Of a stretch of DNA of 10,720 nucleotides, positions 1-6,002 are shown in pieces. The notes under the pieces were generated by a model. That model saw nothing but the letters and a program-made list of their open reading frames with translations, searched no databases and was not told the DNA's origin. A program made the position numbers and the translations under genes. This stretch comes from Flavobacteriaceae bacterium (lineage in GTDB: Bacteria; Bacteroidota; Bacteroidia; Flavobacteriales; Weeksellaceae). Positions within the stretch are counted from its first letter, which is position 1, and every line of letters starts with the position of its first letter. The stretch covers positions 1 through 10,720 of the forward strand of contig JAISSC010000214.1 of NCBI GenBank assembly GCA_031273305.1, written 5' to 3'.

Positions 1-383
1 CTCGAAAGCAAATAAGCGTTTGAGCCGGTAACGTACAAGTCGACTTTCGGGTGTACAAACAGCCCTTCGAGCAATTTTTCAAACTCGACAACATTCTGAA
101 CTTCGTCTAAAAAGACATAATTCATTTTGTCCGCCGAAAGCAAGGTTCTGATAAATTTATACACTTCCCTCCAACTTTTCTCGGCAAGAAAACGATATTC
201 CGGCTCATCGAAATTGAGAGAGACTATGGAAATATCCGCATTTTCTTTACGCAAAAGTTGCTGAAATTGCTGCAAAAGCGTGGATTTTCCCGAACGACGT
301 ACACCCGTAACCACTTTTATCAAATTCTGCTTGTGCAAAGCCGACAGAGTTTCCAAATAATCTCTCCGGACAACATTTTTCAT
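1..383 (-). CDS. AAA ATPase, DUF4143-type, N-terminal part (cut by window edge)
   Basis: The first 127 codons of a leftward gene that continues beyond base 1. Reading from ATG at 381-383 gives a protein starting MKNVVRRDYLETL. It has a Walker A loop (GVRRSGKST, residues 27-35), a Walker B strand (YVFLDEVQ, residues 89-96) and a sensor-1-like strand (LYVTGSNAYLLS, residues 116-127). This order, and the QNLIKVVTGVRRSGKST start, are typical of the AAA_14/DUF4143 ATPases that are common and variable in Bacteroidota. Full members usually run to about 400 residues with a C-terminal DUF4143 region, which lies outside this window. The cellular role of the family is not well defined; many are scattered accessory genes. 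The start is supported by a good promoter ending 20 bases upstream. The ATPase core assignment is secure; the DUF4143 tail is inferred. Confidence 0.9.
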   Translation of the reverse strand, partial: MKNVVRRDYLETLSALHKQNLIKVVTGVRRSGKSTLLQQFQQLLRKENADISIVSLNFDEPEYRFLAEKSWREVYKFIRTLLSADKMNYVFLDEVQNVVEFEKLLEGLFVHPKVDLYVTGSNAYLLS

Positions 384-403
384 ATCATCGTGTTCTAATG
401 CTG

Positions 404-434
404 CAAAGATAGCATATTTTCCTGAAAATGCAAA
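404..434 (-). promoter_or_regulatory. Bacteroidota-type promoter for the ATPase gene with palindromic operator candidate
   Basis: On the minus strand TTTG (431-434) is followed after 19 bases by TATCTTTG (404-411). This matches the Bacteroidota consensus TTTG-N(17-23)-TAnnTTTG. A perfect 14-bp palindrome, ATTTTC-CT-GAAAAT (416-429), fills the spacer between the two boxes, where a repressor could block sigma factor binding. The promoter match is seen directly; the operator role is inferred. Confidence 0.75.
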
Positions 435-524
435 ATATTCCATAGTTTAAGGAAAAATGCCATATATAAATTCCTGAAAATGCAAAATATTTAATAGTTT
501 AAGGAAAAATACCATATGTAAATT
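421..524. repeat. Two tandem 52-bp direct repeats upstream of the ATPase gene
   Basis: Unit 1 (421-472) and unit 2 (473-524) abut directly and differ at 4 of 52 positions. Each begins CCTGAAAATGCAAAATATT and includes TAGTTTAAGGAAAAAT. Unit 1 supplies the -33 box and half of the palindrome of the ATPase promoter. Unit 2 repeats the palindrome in a weaker form (468-481, two arm mismatches), but no -7 box stands at the matching distance from its TTTG, so it does not look like a second promoter. A short degenerate start of a third unit may follow at 525. There is no spacer between units, so this is not CRISPR. Confidence 0.9.
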
Positions 525-526
525 CC

Positions 527-613
527 TTAAAGTATATGAATCAGATTATTTGTGGAATATTTCGGTGCTTCGTCATAACTTTCGCCACGAAGTATTTGCG
601 TTAGTCTTCCATG
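527..613 (-). other. Short open frame joined to the transporter remnant, origin unknown
   Basis: In a frame different from the EamA fragment, the minus strand from 613 to the TAA at 527-529 is open for 28 codons and reads HGRLTQILRGESYDEAP, then KYSTNNLIHIL. It is hydrophilic and looks more like the C-terminus of a soluble protein than random AT-rich sequence. It has no start codon of its own, and a stop lies a few codons upstream. It may be the tail of another gene fused to the EamA fragment by a deletion. I do not recognise the family. Confidence 0.25.
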
Positions 614-746
614 ACAAGTCTGTTGCTACTCCCGACAAGATAAGAAAAATCCAATTAGTTTTTGTCAATATTTTTACCCCTACTTTGGCAAAAATCGCCG
701 TCAAAGCAACAAACAAAGCCGATAATATTGCATACCATTTCTACAT
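573..746 (-). pseudogene. Remnant of an EamA-family (DMT) small transporter
   Basis: The minus-strand frame from ATG at 744-746 reads M, stop (TAG, 741-743), then KWYAILSALFVALTAIFAKVG, then VKILTKTNWIFLILSGVATD, then LSW, then an unrelated tail to a stop at 573-575. The first segment resembles the N-terminal helix of EamA/DMT-superfamily small transporters, and WIFLILSGVATDLSW resembles the start of their second helical block. As I know the family, roughly 40 residues (the SNLATAIRT stretch and helix 2) normally lie between GVK and the KTNW-like segment; they are absent here. Homology ends at 609 after LSW, where these proteins normally continue with further helices. The nonsense codon 2, internal deletion and truncated end together indicate a dead gene. 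The family match is by recognition, not alignment. Confidence 0.65.
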
Positions 747-761
747 AATTGTTTGTAATGT

Positions 762-1904
762 TTATTGATTGAGTTCCCGTTTCATAAATGTTTCCAAAAC
801 TTTCTTTTCGGGAAGTTTTACAAGATATTTGGATACAAACAACCGGTCGTCCATACCGGCAGTTGCGTATTCGACCAGTGTATCATTTTTGTCGGCGCAT
901 AAAATAATGCCAACCGGAGGATTATCACCTTCCGTCATTTCGTTTGCCTTGTAGTAATTCAGGTACACATTCATTTGCCCCGCATCGGTATGGTCAAATT
1001 CATTCACTTTTAAGTCAATCAATACATGGCATTTTAAAATTCGGTGGTAGAAAACCAAATCCATTCGTAGGTGCTTATTATCAAATGTTATACGTTTCTG
1101 TCTTGACTCAAAGCAAAAGCCGGTTCCCAATTCAATTAGAAATTCTTGTAAATGATTCAAAATTTGCTGTTCCAAATCCGATTCATTGTACTCTGTTTTT
1201 TCTTCCAAATCAAGAAATTCCAATATATAAGGATTTCTGATAATATCGGCATTGGTTGTCGGTTTCAGATTTTTGATTTTAGCGATCACAGCCTCTTTAT
1301 TCATGGACATAGTGGTTCTAAATGCCAACGACGTATTGATGGCTCGTTTTAACTCCCTGACACTCCAGTTATTTTTAATAGCTTCTACTTCATAAAAAAG
1401 CCTTTGTAACTCATCTTTCACGCGAATTAATTCAATAAAATGTGAAAAAGTCAAACGAGACAATAGTAATTCTGGGACTAATTGCAGATCACTGTCTTGT
1501 TGGCTCGTTTTTTTAGTCACTACCGTTTTTTCTTCAATAGAATATTTTGCGGACACTGTCCGCAAAATTGTATTAAATTCAATGTCAATTTGTTGTAATT
1601 TTGCGGACACCGTAGGCAAAAAGTGCATATAAGTCAGGTAAAAGTCTTTGCAAATATACAATTGGCGGAAACGAAGCCCTTTTATATTGGTTAATTTGCC
1701 TGCTATTTCCTGCATGAGATTTTCGCCATATTTTGCCCGGTCTTCACCATTTTGTTCATATTCAACAATGTAATATCCAAACGACCAGTTCCTCAATGAA
1801 AGAAATTGGTCAACTGTTTTTGTAGCACTATGCTGTAATACGTTATGAACATGCGATAGATTTTCTATCAACTCCTCAAAATTATTTTTCTTTTTCAGTG
1901 GCAT
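762..1904 (-). CDS. DUF1016/YhcG-family PDDEXK nuclease-domain protein
   Basis: A 380-residue protein beginning MPLKKKNNFEELIENL. It has the two-part YhcG layout: an N-terminal DUF1016_N region (about residues 5-170, with NWSFGYYIVEYEQNG and YGENLMQEIAGKL), and a C-terminal PDDEXK-like domain (about 200-375). The likely active-site residues are D282 (RMDLVF) and D297-x-K299 (IDLKV), followed by GQMNVYLNYY. The second acidic residue is Asp rather than Glu, as in other members I recall. The family is widespread in accessory regions and its role is uncertain, with nuclease or defence functions suggested. An in-frame ATG at 1950-1952 would add 16 residues (MNLFYLCCQL...), but the -7 box TACCTTTG lies inside those codons, so 1904 is the better start. 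TVSAK occurs twice, 18 residues apart (98-102 and 116-120), encoded by a hairpin-forming repeat. Confidence 0.9.
   Translation of the reverse strand: MPLKKKNNFEELIENLSHVHNVLQHSATKTVDQFLSLRNWSFGYYIVEYEQNGEDRAKYGENLMQEIAGKLTNIKGLRFRQLYICKDFYLTYMHFLPTVSAKLQQIDIEFNTILRTVSAKYSIEEKTVVTKKTSQQDSDLQLVPELLLSRLTFSHFIELIRVKDELQRLFYEVEAIKNNWSVRELKRAINTSLAFRTTMSMNKEAVIAKIKNLKPTTNADIIRNPYILEFLDLEEKTEYNESDLEQQILNHLQEFLIELGTGFCFESRQKRITFDNKHLRMDLVFYHRILKCHVLIDLKVNEFDHTDAGQMNVYLNYYKANEMTEGDNPPVGIILCADKNDTLVEYATAGMDDRLFVSKYLVKLPEKKVLETFMKRELNQ
1544..1621. repeat. Intragenic inverted/direct repeat in the DUF1016 gene
   Basis: ATTTTGCGGAC (1544-1554) and GTCCGCAAAAT (1558-1568) form a perfect 11-bp inverted repeat around a 3-base loop. 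The 13 bases ATTTTGCGGACAC (1544-1556) recur exactly at 1598-1610, 54 bases (18 codons) on, where the second arm (1611-1621) is degenerate. On the coding strand both copies encode TVSAK. The region lies at the link between the DUF1016_N part and the rest of the protein. Confidence 0.8.
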
Positions 1905-1932
1905 AATGACCTTTTTATAACTTAATTGACAG

Positions 1933-1940
1933 CAAAGGTA
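1933..1940 (-). promoter_or_regulatory. -7 box for the DUF1016 gene
   Basis: TACCTTTG on the minus strand matches TAnnTTTG and lies 28 bases before the ATG at 1904. No convincing TTTG stands 17-23 bases further upstream, so only the -7 element is called. Its position inside the longer open frame argues for the internal start. Confidence 0.5.
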
Positions 1941-2104
1941 GAACAAATTCATGAATATACCTGTTGTGCATTTAGGTTAAGTTAACTTTAATTTTGTTTA
2001 AACATCTATTAAAAGTGAAAAAATTAAGATATTGAATCATGGTAAACGCTGTTGTTTTAGATATGATTCTGGTGGTTAACCCTCTGAAAGTTTTTTTATT
2101 TGAA

Positions 2105-3232
2105 CTATAATTCCACAACAGAAAAATTGACGAATCCATCATTAGATCCTGTTCCAACTCTTAATTGTTTTGTATTGCCTGTATCATGCCAAATAGCCGG
2201 ACGAACCGTGTCTCCGGCGTTCAGTTTTATTGTGAAACTTATAGCAGCTCCTGCCTGAGATGTGCCGCCAACAGGAAAGGCAACTACGCCTTTTTTATCA
2301 AAATTATTAATACCACTACTACTTTCCTTTCTCAGGGTTGCTTCTATCTGGCTCCGAGCCGTTATAGCTGCCGATGAGAAATCGAAATTGAACGATACGG
2401 TATAATTACCGGTACGTGGTGCGGTAAAAATTCCTGTTGTTGAGTCAAAATCATTATTTGCATCAGTAACTGTTATCCAATCAACAATATTTACAGTTGA
2501 ACTACTTGGAACGGATTGAGCACTCGTTTTTTCTGCTACTACGATGCTTCGCTTTACAGTCGTTTCAAGAGTATTCCAATCCACACCATTACTGTATTGC
2601 AATATTCCACCGGAAGCTGTGTTGTATCTAAGTGCCCCCGCTCCGGCAGTTGGAGCCGTAATTGTAGTTGTACCCAAACCAAAAAAACCTTCTCTCGGGT
2701 CAGATGTACTTGTCGGATCGGTTCTGATGTCCAGTTTTGCATTTGGTGTTGTTGTTCCTATTCCCACTCTGTTATTTACAGCATCTACACTTAGCGTAGA
2801 ACCATCTACACTGAAATGAGAAGTTCCTGTGGTAGCGGTTGAATTAAAAGAAAATGTTTTATCGCCCATCGTAACTATACGGTTGTCTGTAAGTGTTCCG
2901 TTATCTTTATAGATATTGAATCCAAACTTTTGCCATACGCTCCCGTCAAAATAATAAAAACCAACCGTATCAATATTTACCGCTTGTCTACTAGCGGTAC
3001 CTGTAGAAATATCGTACACATAGATAAGCGTGGAAGTTCCTACGGAAGCCATGTTTTGTGCGCGCTGTCTGTCTACACGAGGTACAAGTATACCATCAAC
3101 CTCGGTTGAGGTGCCGTTGGCATTAACTGCCGTTATATCTAAAGTTGCCTGCGGATTTTCTGTATTAATACCCACTTGTGAGTAAACTATGGAGCTTAAA
3201 ATAAATGCTCCGATTTTTAAATATTTTTTCAT
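2105..3232 (-). CDS. Secreted C1q-like domain protein with VGIxTxxP motifs
   Basis: A 375-residue protein with a signal peptide (MKKYLKIGAFILSSIVYSQ, residues 1-19), so probably exported. Mature sequence opens with VGINTENPQATLDI (20-33), and a near copy, VGIGTTTPNAKLDIR, lies in the middle (about 155-170). This motif is common in Bacteroidota surface proteins and phage-tail-like fibres, where it marks repeated beta-structured segments. Residues 35-130 include GILVPRVDRQRAQNM and FYYFDGSVWQKFG, also usual in this group. The C-terminal 140 residues (FDSTTGIFTAPRTGNYTVSF, then FVNFSVVEL at the end) look like a C1q/TNF-type jelly-roll, which trimerises in known members. No Por sorting domain is seen, so export is presumably Sec-dependent to the periplasm or surface. 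Function unknown; adhesion or matrix binding is a guess. It is the only complete gene behind the duplicated 173-bp leader. Confidence 0.85.
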   Translation of the reverse strand: MKKYLKIGAFILSSIVYSQVGINTENPQATLDITAVNANGTSTEVDGILVPRVDRQRAQNMASVGTSTLIYVYDISTGTASRQAVNIDTVGFYYFDGSVWQKFGFNIYKDNGTLTDNRIVTMGDKTFSFNSTATTGTSHFSVDGSTLSVDAVNNRVGIGTTTPNAKLDIRTDPTSTSDPREGFFGLGTTTITAPTAGAGALRYNTASGGILQYSNGVDWNTLETTVKRSIVVAEKTSAQSVPSSSTVNIVDWITVTDANNDFDSTTGIFTAPRTGNYTVSFNFDFSSAAITARSQIEATLRKESSSGINNFDKKGVVAFPVGGTSQAGAAISFTIKLNAGDTVRPAIWHDTGNTKQLRVGTGSNDGFVNFSVVEL

Positions 3233-3257
3233 TTCAATTAATTTAAGTTATGAAATT

Positions 3258-3430
3258 GATCTACAATTTTTACCCGGCTAAAATGAACTTACTTTTGCAA
3301 ATTTACGATAAAAGCACGTCAATATTACTTAAACTTTAATAGTTTTTTCTTATGTGATAATAATTATCAATAATATGACATAAAGAACGCCCATTAGAGT
3401 ATAGTGTCTAAAAAATATTCTGATTTTTAT
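3258..3430 (-). repeat. 173-bp direct repeat, copy 1 (leader of the C1q-like gene)
   Basis: Bases 3258-3430 recur at 3469-3641 with only 4 mismatches that I can count. The copy starts 25 bases upstream of the C1q-like gene. It contains on the minus strand a -7 box TAAATTTG (3298-3305), and a 13-bp palindrome GATAAT-A-ATTATC (3356-3368). No convincing -33 TTTG is seen at the normal spacing. It has no terminal inverted repeats and no coding content, so it resembles a duplicated promoter/leader rather than an insertion sequence. Confidence 0.9.
3298..3305 (-). promoter_or_regulatory. -7 box for the C1q-like gene
   Basis: TAAATTTG on the minus strand fits TAnnTTTG and lies 65 bases before the ATG at 3232, leaving a 5' leader of about 60 bases. 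The -33 element is unclear: a TTG stands too close, at 15 bases. The same box is preserved in the second copy (3509-3516). Confidence 0.45.
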
Positions 3431-3458
3431 CAGGTATGCCGTATCTCTTTGTTTTCAT
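3408..3458 (-). pseudogene. 16-codon mini-ORF after leader copy 2, possible stump of a lost gene
   Basis: ATG at 3456-3458 sits 10 bases downstream of leader copy 2 and reads MKTKRYGIPDKNQNIF before a TAG at 3408-3410. The basic MKTKR start is what one expects at the beginning of a Sec signal peptide, but no hydrophobic core follows, because the frame runs into copy 1 after ten codons. The arrangement (leader, start codon, abrupt junction with the next leader) suggests a second gene with the same leader whose body was deleted. It could equally be a chance ORF. Confidence 0.3.
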
Positions 3459-3468
3459 TCCAAAGATC

Positions 3469-3641
3469 GATCTACAATTTTTACCCGGCTAAAATGAACT
3501 TACTTTTGCAAATTTACGATAAAAGCACGTCAATATTACTTGAACTCTAATAGTTTTTTCTTATGTGATAATAATTATCAATAATATGATATAAAGAACG
3601 CCCATTAGAGCATAGTGTCTAAAAAATATTCTGATTTTTAT
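3469..3641 (-). repeat. 173-bp direct repeat, copy 2
   Basis: Near-identical to 3258-3430 at an offset of 211 bases and in the same orientation. The -7 box (3509-3516) and the palindrome (3567-3579) are kept. Between the copies lie only 38 bases (3431-3468), which hold the start of a mini-ORF. Transcripts starting here would run through copy 1 into the C1q-like gene. Confidence 0.9.
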
Positions 3642-3944
3642 TTTACCACCCTTATTCTTCTTGAGAAAGAGATTTGAATGAATATATCAATAAACTTATC
3701 AGATAATATATCTCTAAACAATATTCCTTTGAAAATTGTAACGACTTGAAAAATAAGATAAATACAACACAAATTGAATAGTAGACCAAGAAAAAAATTG
3801 AACTTTAAAAATTCTAAACAAATTTTTTATAATAACTTAGCCAAGCGTTGCATTTATTAGTTGAATCTGCAAAATATACTTAAAATTCAGTTGCTCAAAA
3901 TAAAAAAATTGTAACTTTAAACGGTATATCAAATTCTTAGAACC
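3642..3944. other. AT-rich intergenic region upstream of ppk1
   Basis: About 300 bases between the divergent leader copy 2 and ppk1. I find no convincing coding frame, RNA gene or terminator hairpin. The only supported element is the ppk1 promoter near the right end. Confidence 0.6.
3891..3919 (+). promoter_or_regulatory. Probable ppk1-ppx promoter
   Basis: TTG (3891-3893) is followed after 18 bases by TAACTTTA (3912-3919), one base off TAnnTTTG. The ATG of ppk1 lies 25 bases downstream of the -7 box. No purine-rich Shine-Dalgarno is evident, as is usual in this phylum. Confidence 0.55.
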
Positions 3945-6002
3945 ATGAACAAGTCAAATACCAGATATATCAACAGGGAAATAAGTTGGTTGAAATTTAA
4001 TTCCAGAGTACTACAGGAAGCAATGGATAAAAAAAATCCGTTGTTGGAAAGGCTACGTTTTTTAGGAATTTATTCCAATAATCTGGATGAGTTTTATAAA
4101 GTTAGATATGCTTACATCGCCCGGATGATACAATTCCGTAGAAAATACAACAACATAGTAGAAGAACAGGAAGATGCCGATCTACTGGAAGAAATAAATA
4201 CGACCGTAGCTCATCAGCAGCAAAAATACGATAAACTTTACGAACAGATAATTAAAGAACTCGCACGAGAGAAAACCTTATTAATAGATGAACAAACACT
4301 TCCCGATGTCCAGAAACCTTTTGTTCAGGATTTTTTTGAGAATAAACTAAGTCATAACCTTACCATATTATATTGGAAACCGGGAGATAAGACATTAACA
4401 CTCAGAGACAACGTTTTTTACCTGATTGTTACTATGATTAAAAAAAATGGGAATCAACAATATGCACTTATAGAAGTACCTTCGGATAGATTTTCCCGTT
4501 TTTTGGTGTTGCCGGATATTAATGACAAACATTATGTTATGTTTTTGGAAGACGTTATCCGGTATCATTTACGTGATATTTTCCAATTTTTTAAATTTGA
4601 GACCATAGAAGCAAAATCCATAAAGTTGACTAAAGATGCAGACCTATCCATAGATAATGACGTACAGATAAGTTATATGGAAAGCGTTGCCGGTGCATTA
4701 AAAGAAAGATTAAAAGGATTACCCGTACGGTTGGTGTATGATAAAACCATGAACATTCAAACACTTAAGTTCATAAAAAAGATGTTCGATTTGGATAAGT
4801 ACGATAACCTTGCTCCCGGAGGGAAATACCATAACAAAAAAGATTTTATGAAATTTCCGGCTCTGGGAAGAAAAGACTTGGAATATAAAAAAATAATCCC
4901 GGTAATTCCCAAGATACTAAAGGTAGAAAAGAACTATTTCAAGGCATTTGCAAGAGAGGATACCCTGCTTTATACACCCTATTATGATTATTCGGTTTTT
5001 CTTAAATTTCTTAGAGGAGCCGCAATAGACCCTAAAGTCAAAAAGATAAAGATAACGATATATAGAGTAGCCGATGATTCACAAGTACTTAGTGCTTTAA
5101 TCAATGCGGCAAAGAACGGAAAAGAAGTAACCGCCGTTCTTGAGCTTAGGGCACGGTTTGACGAGGCACATAACATTAAATGGTCTCAACAGCTACAGGA
5201 TGAGGGAGTAAAGGTTGTCTTTGGAGTTTCAGGACTAAAGGTACATTCTAAGATCGGAATAGTAGAACGGGAAGCCCAAAGAGGAGCAGCTGAAAAATAT
5301 GCCTTTGTTTCCACAGGAAATTTTCATGAAGGGACTGCACGCGGCTACACAGATTTTATCCTTTTTACGGCAAACGAAAATATAGTCGGTCAGGTGGATG
5401 ATGTATTTAATTTTTTTAACGCAAATTATTTGGTAAAACAATATAAAGATATTGCAGTAAGCCCGTGGGGAATACGGAGAAAACTGATATTGGGAATCAA
5501 AAGGGAGATTAAAAATAAAAAATTAGGGCTACCTTCCCAAATTAATATTAAAGTCAACAGTATTTGTGATAAAGAAATTATAGAATACTTATATGAAGCA
5601 AGTCGTAACGGAGTAGAAGTAAGAATGGTGGTGAGAGGAATATGTTCCATTATCCCACAGGTGCCGGGACTGAGTGATAATATAAAAGTAGTGAGCATTG
5701 TAGATAAATTTTTGGAACATCCGAGACTTTATTGGTTTAAAAATGCCGGCGATGATATAATATACATATCTTCTGCGGACATTATGACAAGGAATTTAGA
5801 CCATCGGGTAGAAGTAGCATGTCCGGTTATAAGTTTGAAGAATAAGAAAGAAATTATGAGAATTTTTGATCTCGGTTTTGAAGATAATGTAAAAGGGAGA
5901 TTGATACAAGAAGGATTAGAAGAGCCATACCAGAAAAACAGGAAAAAGAAAAACCGCTCTCAGGAAAGCATTTACCAATATATAAAAGAACTTAATAAAT
6001 GA
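3945..6002 (+). CDS. ppk1: Polyphosphate kinase 1
   Basis: A 685-residue PPK1, full family length. It reversibly transfers the gamma-phosphate of ATP onto growing polyphosphate chains via a phosphohistidine. The N-terminal domain opens with RYINREISWLKFNSRVLQEA and carries YSNNLDEFYKVR (43-54), with the ATP-contacting Asn near residue 45. The head domain spans about 105-310. The two phospholipase-D-like catalytic domains follow. By counting codons, R374 and R404 correspond to E. coli R375 and R405, H434 (GLKVHSKIGIV) to the phosphorylated H435, and H592 (FLEHPRLYWF) to H592. The next motif reads YAFVSTGNFHEGTARGYTDF, where E. coli has YAHIGTGNF; Phe thus replaces the non-essential-looking His there. 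All key residues are present, so the enzyme should be active. The C-terminal tail is basic (KNRKKKNRSQES). Its stop overlaps the ppx start. Confidence 0.97.
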   Translation: MNKSNTRYINREISWLKFNSRVLQEAMDKKNPLLERLRFLGIYSNNLDEFYKVRYAYIARMIQFRRKYNNIVEEQEDADLLEEINTTVAHQQQKYDKLYEQIIKELAREKTLLIDEQTLPDVQKPFVQDFFENKLSHNLTILYWKPGDKTLTLRDNVFYLIVTMIKKNGNQQYALIEVPSDRFSRFLVLPDINDKHYVMFLEDVIRYHLRDIFQFFKFETIEAKSIKLTKDADLSIDNDVQISYMESVAGALKERLKGLPVRLVYDKTMNIQTLKFIKKMFDLDKYDNLAPGGKYHNKKDFMKFPALGRKDLEYKKIIPVIPKILKVEKNYFKAFAREDTLLYTPYYDYSVFLKFLRGAAIDPKVKKIKITIYRVADDSQVLSALINAAKNGKEVTAVLELRARFDEAHNIKWSQQLQDEGVKVVFGVSGLKVHSKIGIVEREAQRGAAEKYAFVSTGNFHEGTARGYTDFILFTANENIVGQVDDVFNFFNANYLVKQYKDIAVSPWGIRRKLILGIKREIKNKKLGLPSQINIKVNSICDKEIIEYLYEASRNGVEVRMVVRGICSIIPQVPGLSDNIKVVSIVDKFLEHPRLYWFKNAGDDIIYISSADIMTRNLDHRVEVACPVISLKNKKEIMRIFDLGFEDNVKGRLIQEGLEEPYQKNRKKKNRSQESIYQYIKELNK

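Noticed and set aside
421..524. CRISPR array
   Set aside because: Only two units, directly abutting without spacers, and no cas genes nearby.
550..768. 72-codon plus-strand open frame
   Set aside because: It lies antisense to the EamA remnant, which explains the lack of stops; its product has no recognisable features and no promoter or start context.
2041..2104. Terminator of the C1q-like gene around GGTTAACC
   Set aside because: The palindrome is short, AT-rich in the centre and not followed by a U-run on the minus strand; no stable stem could be defined.
1972..2157. 61-codon minus-strand frame downstream of the C1q-like gene
   Set aside because: It overlaps the end of that gene in another frame, is strongly Lys/Asn/Ile/Thr-biased as AT-rich non-coding DNA would be, and has no promoter or family resemblance.
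2165..2819. Several plus-strand open frames of 70-92 codons
   Set aside because: All are shadows of the Ser/Thr/Ala-rich minus-strand C1q-like gene; compositions are rich in Cys, Ser and Arg, as expected for antisense translation.
3258..3641. Insertion sequence or transposon end
   Set aside because: The repeats are direct, lack terminal inverted repeats and target-site duplication, and no transposase is encoded in the window.
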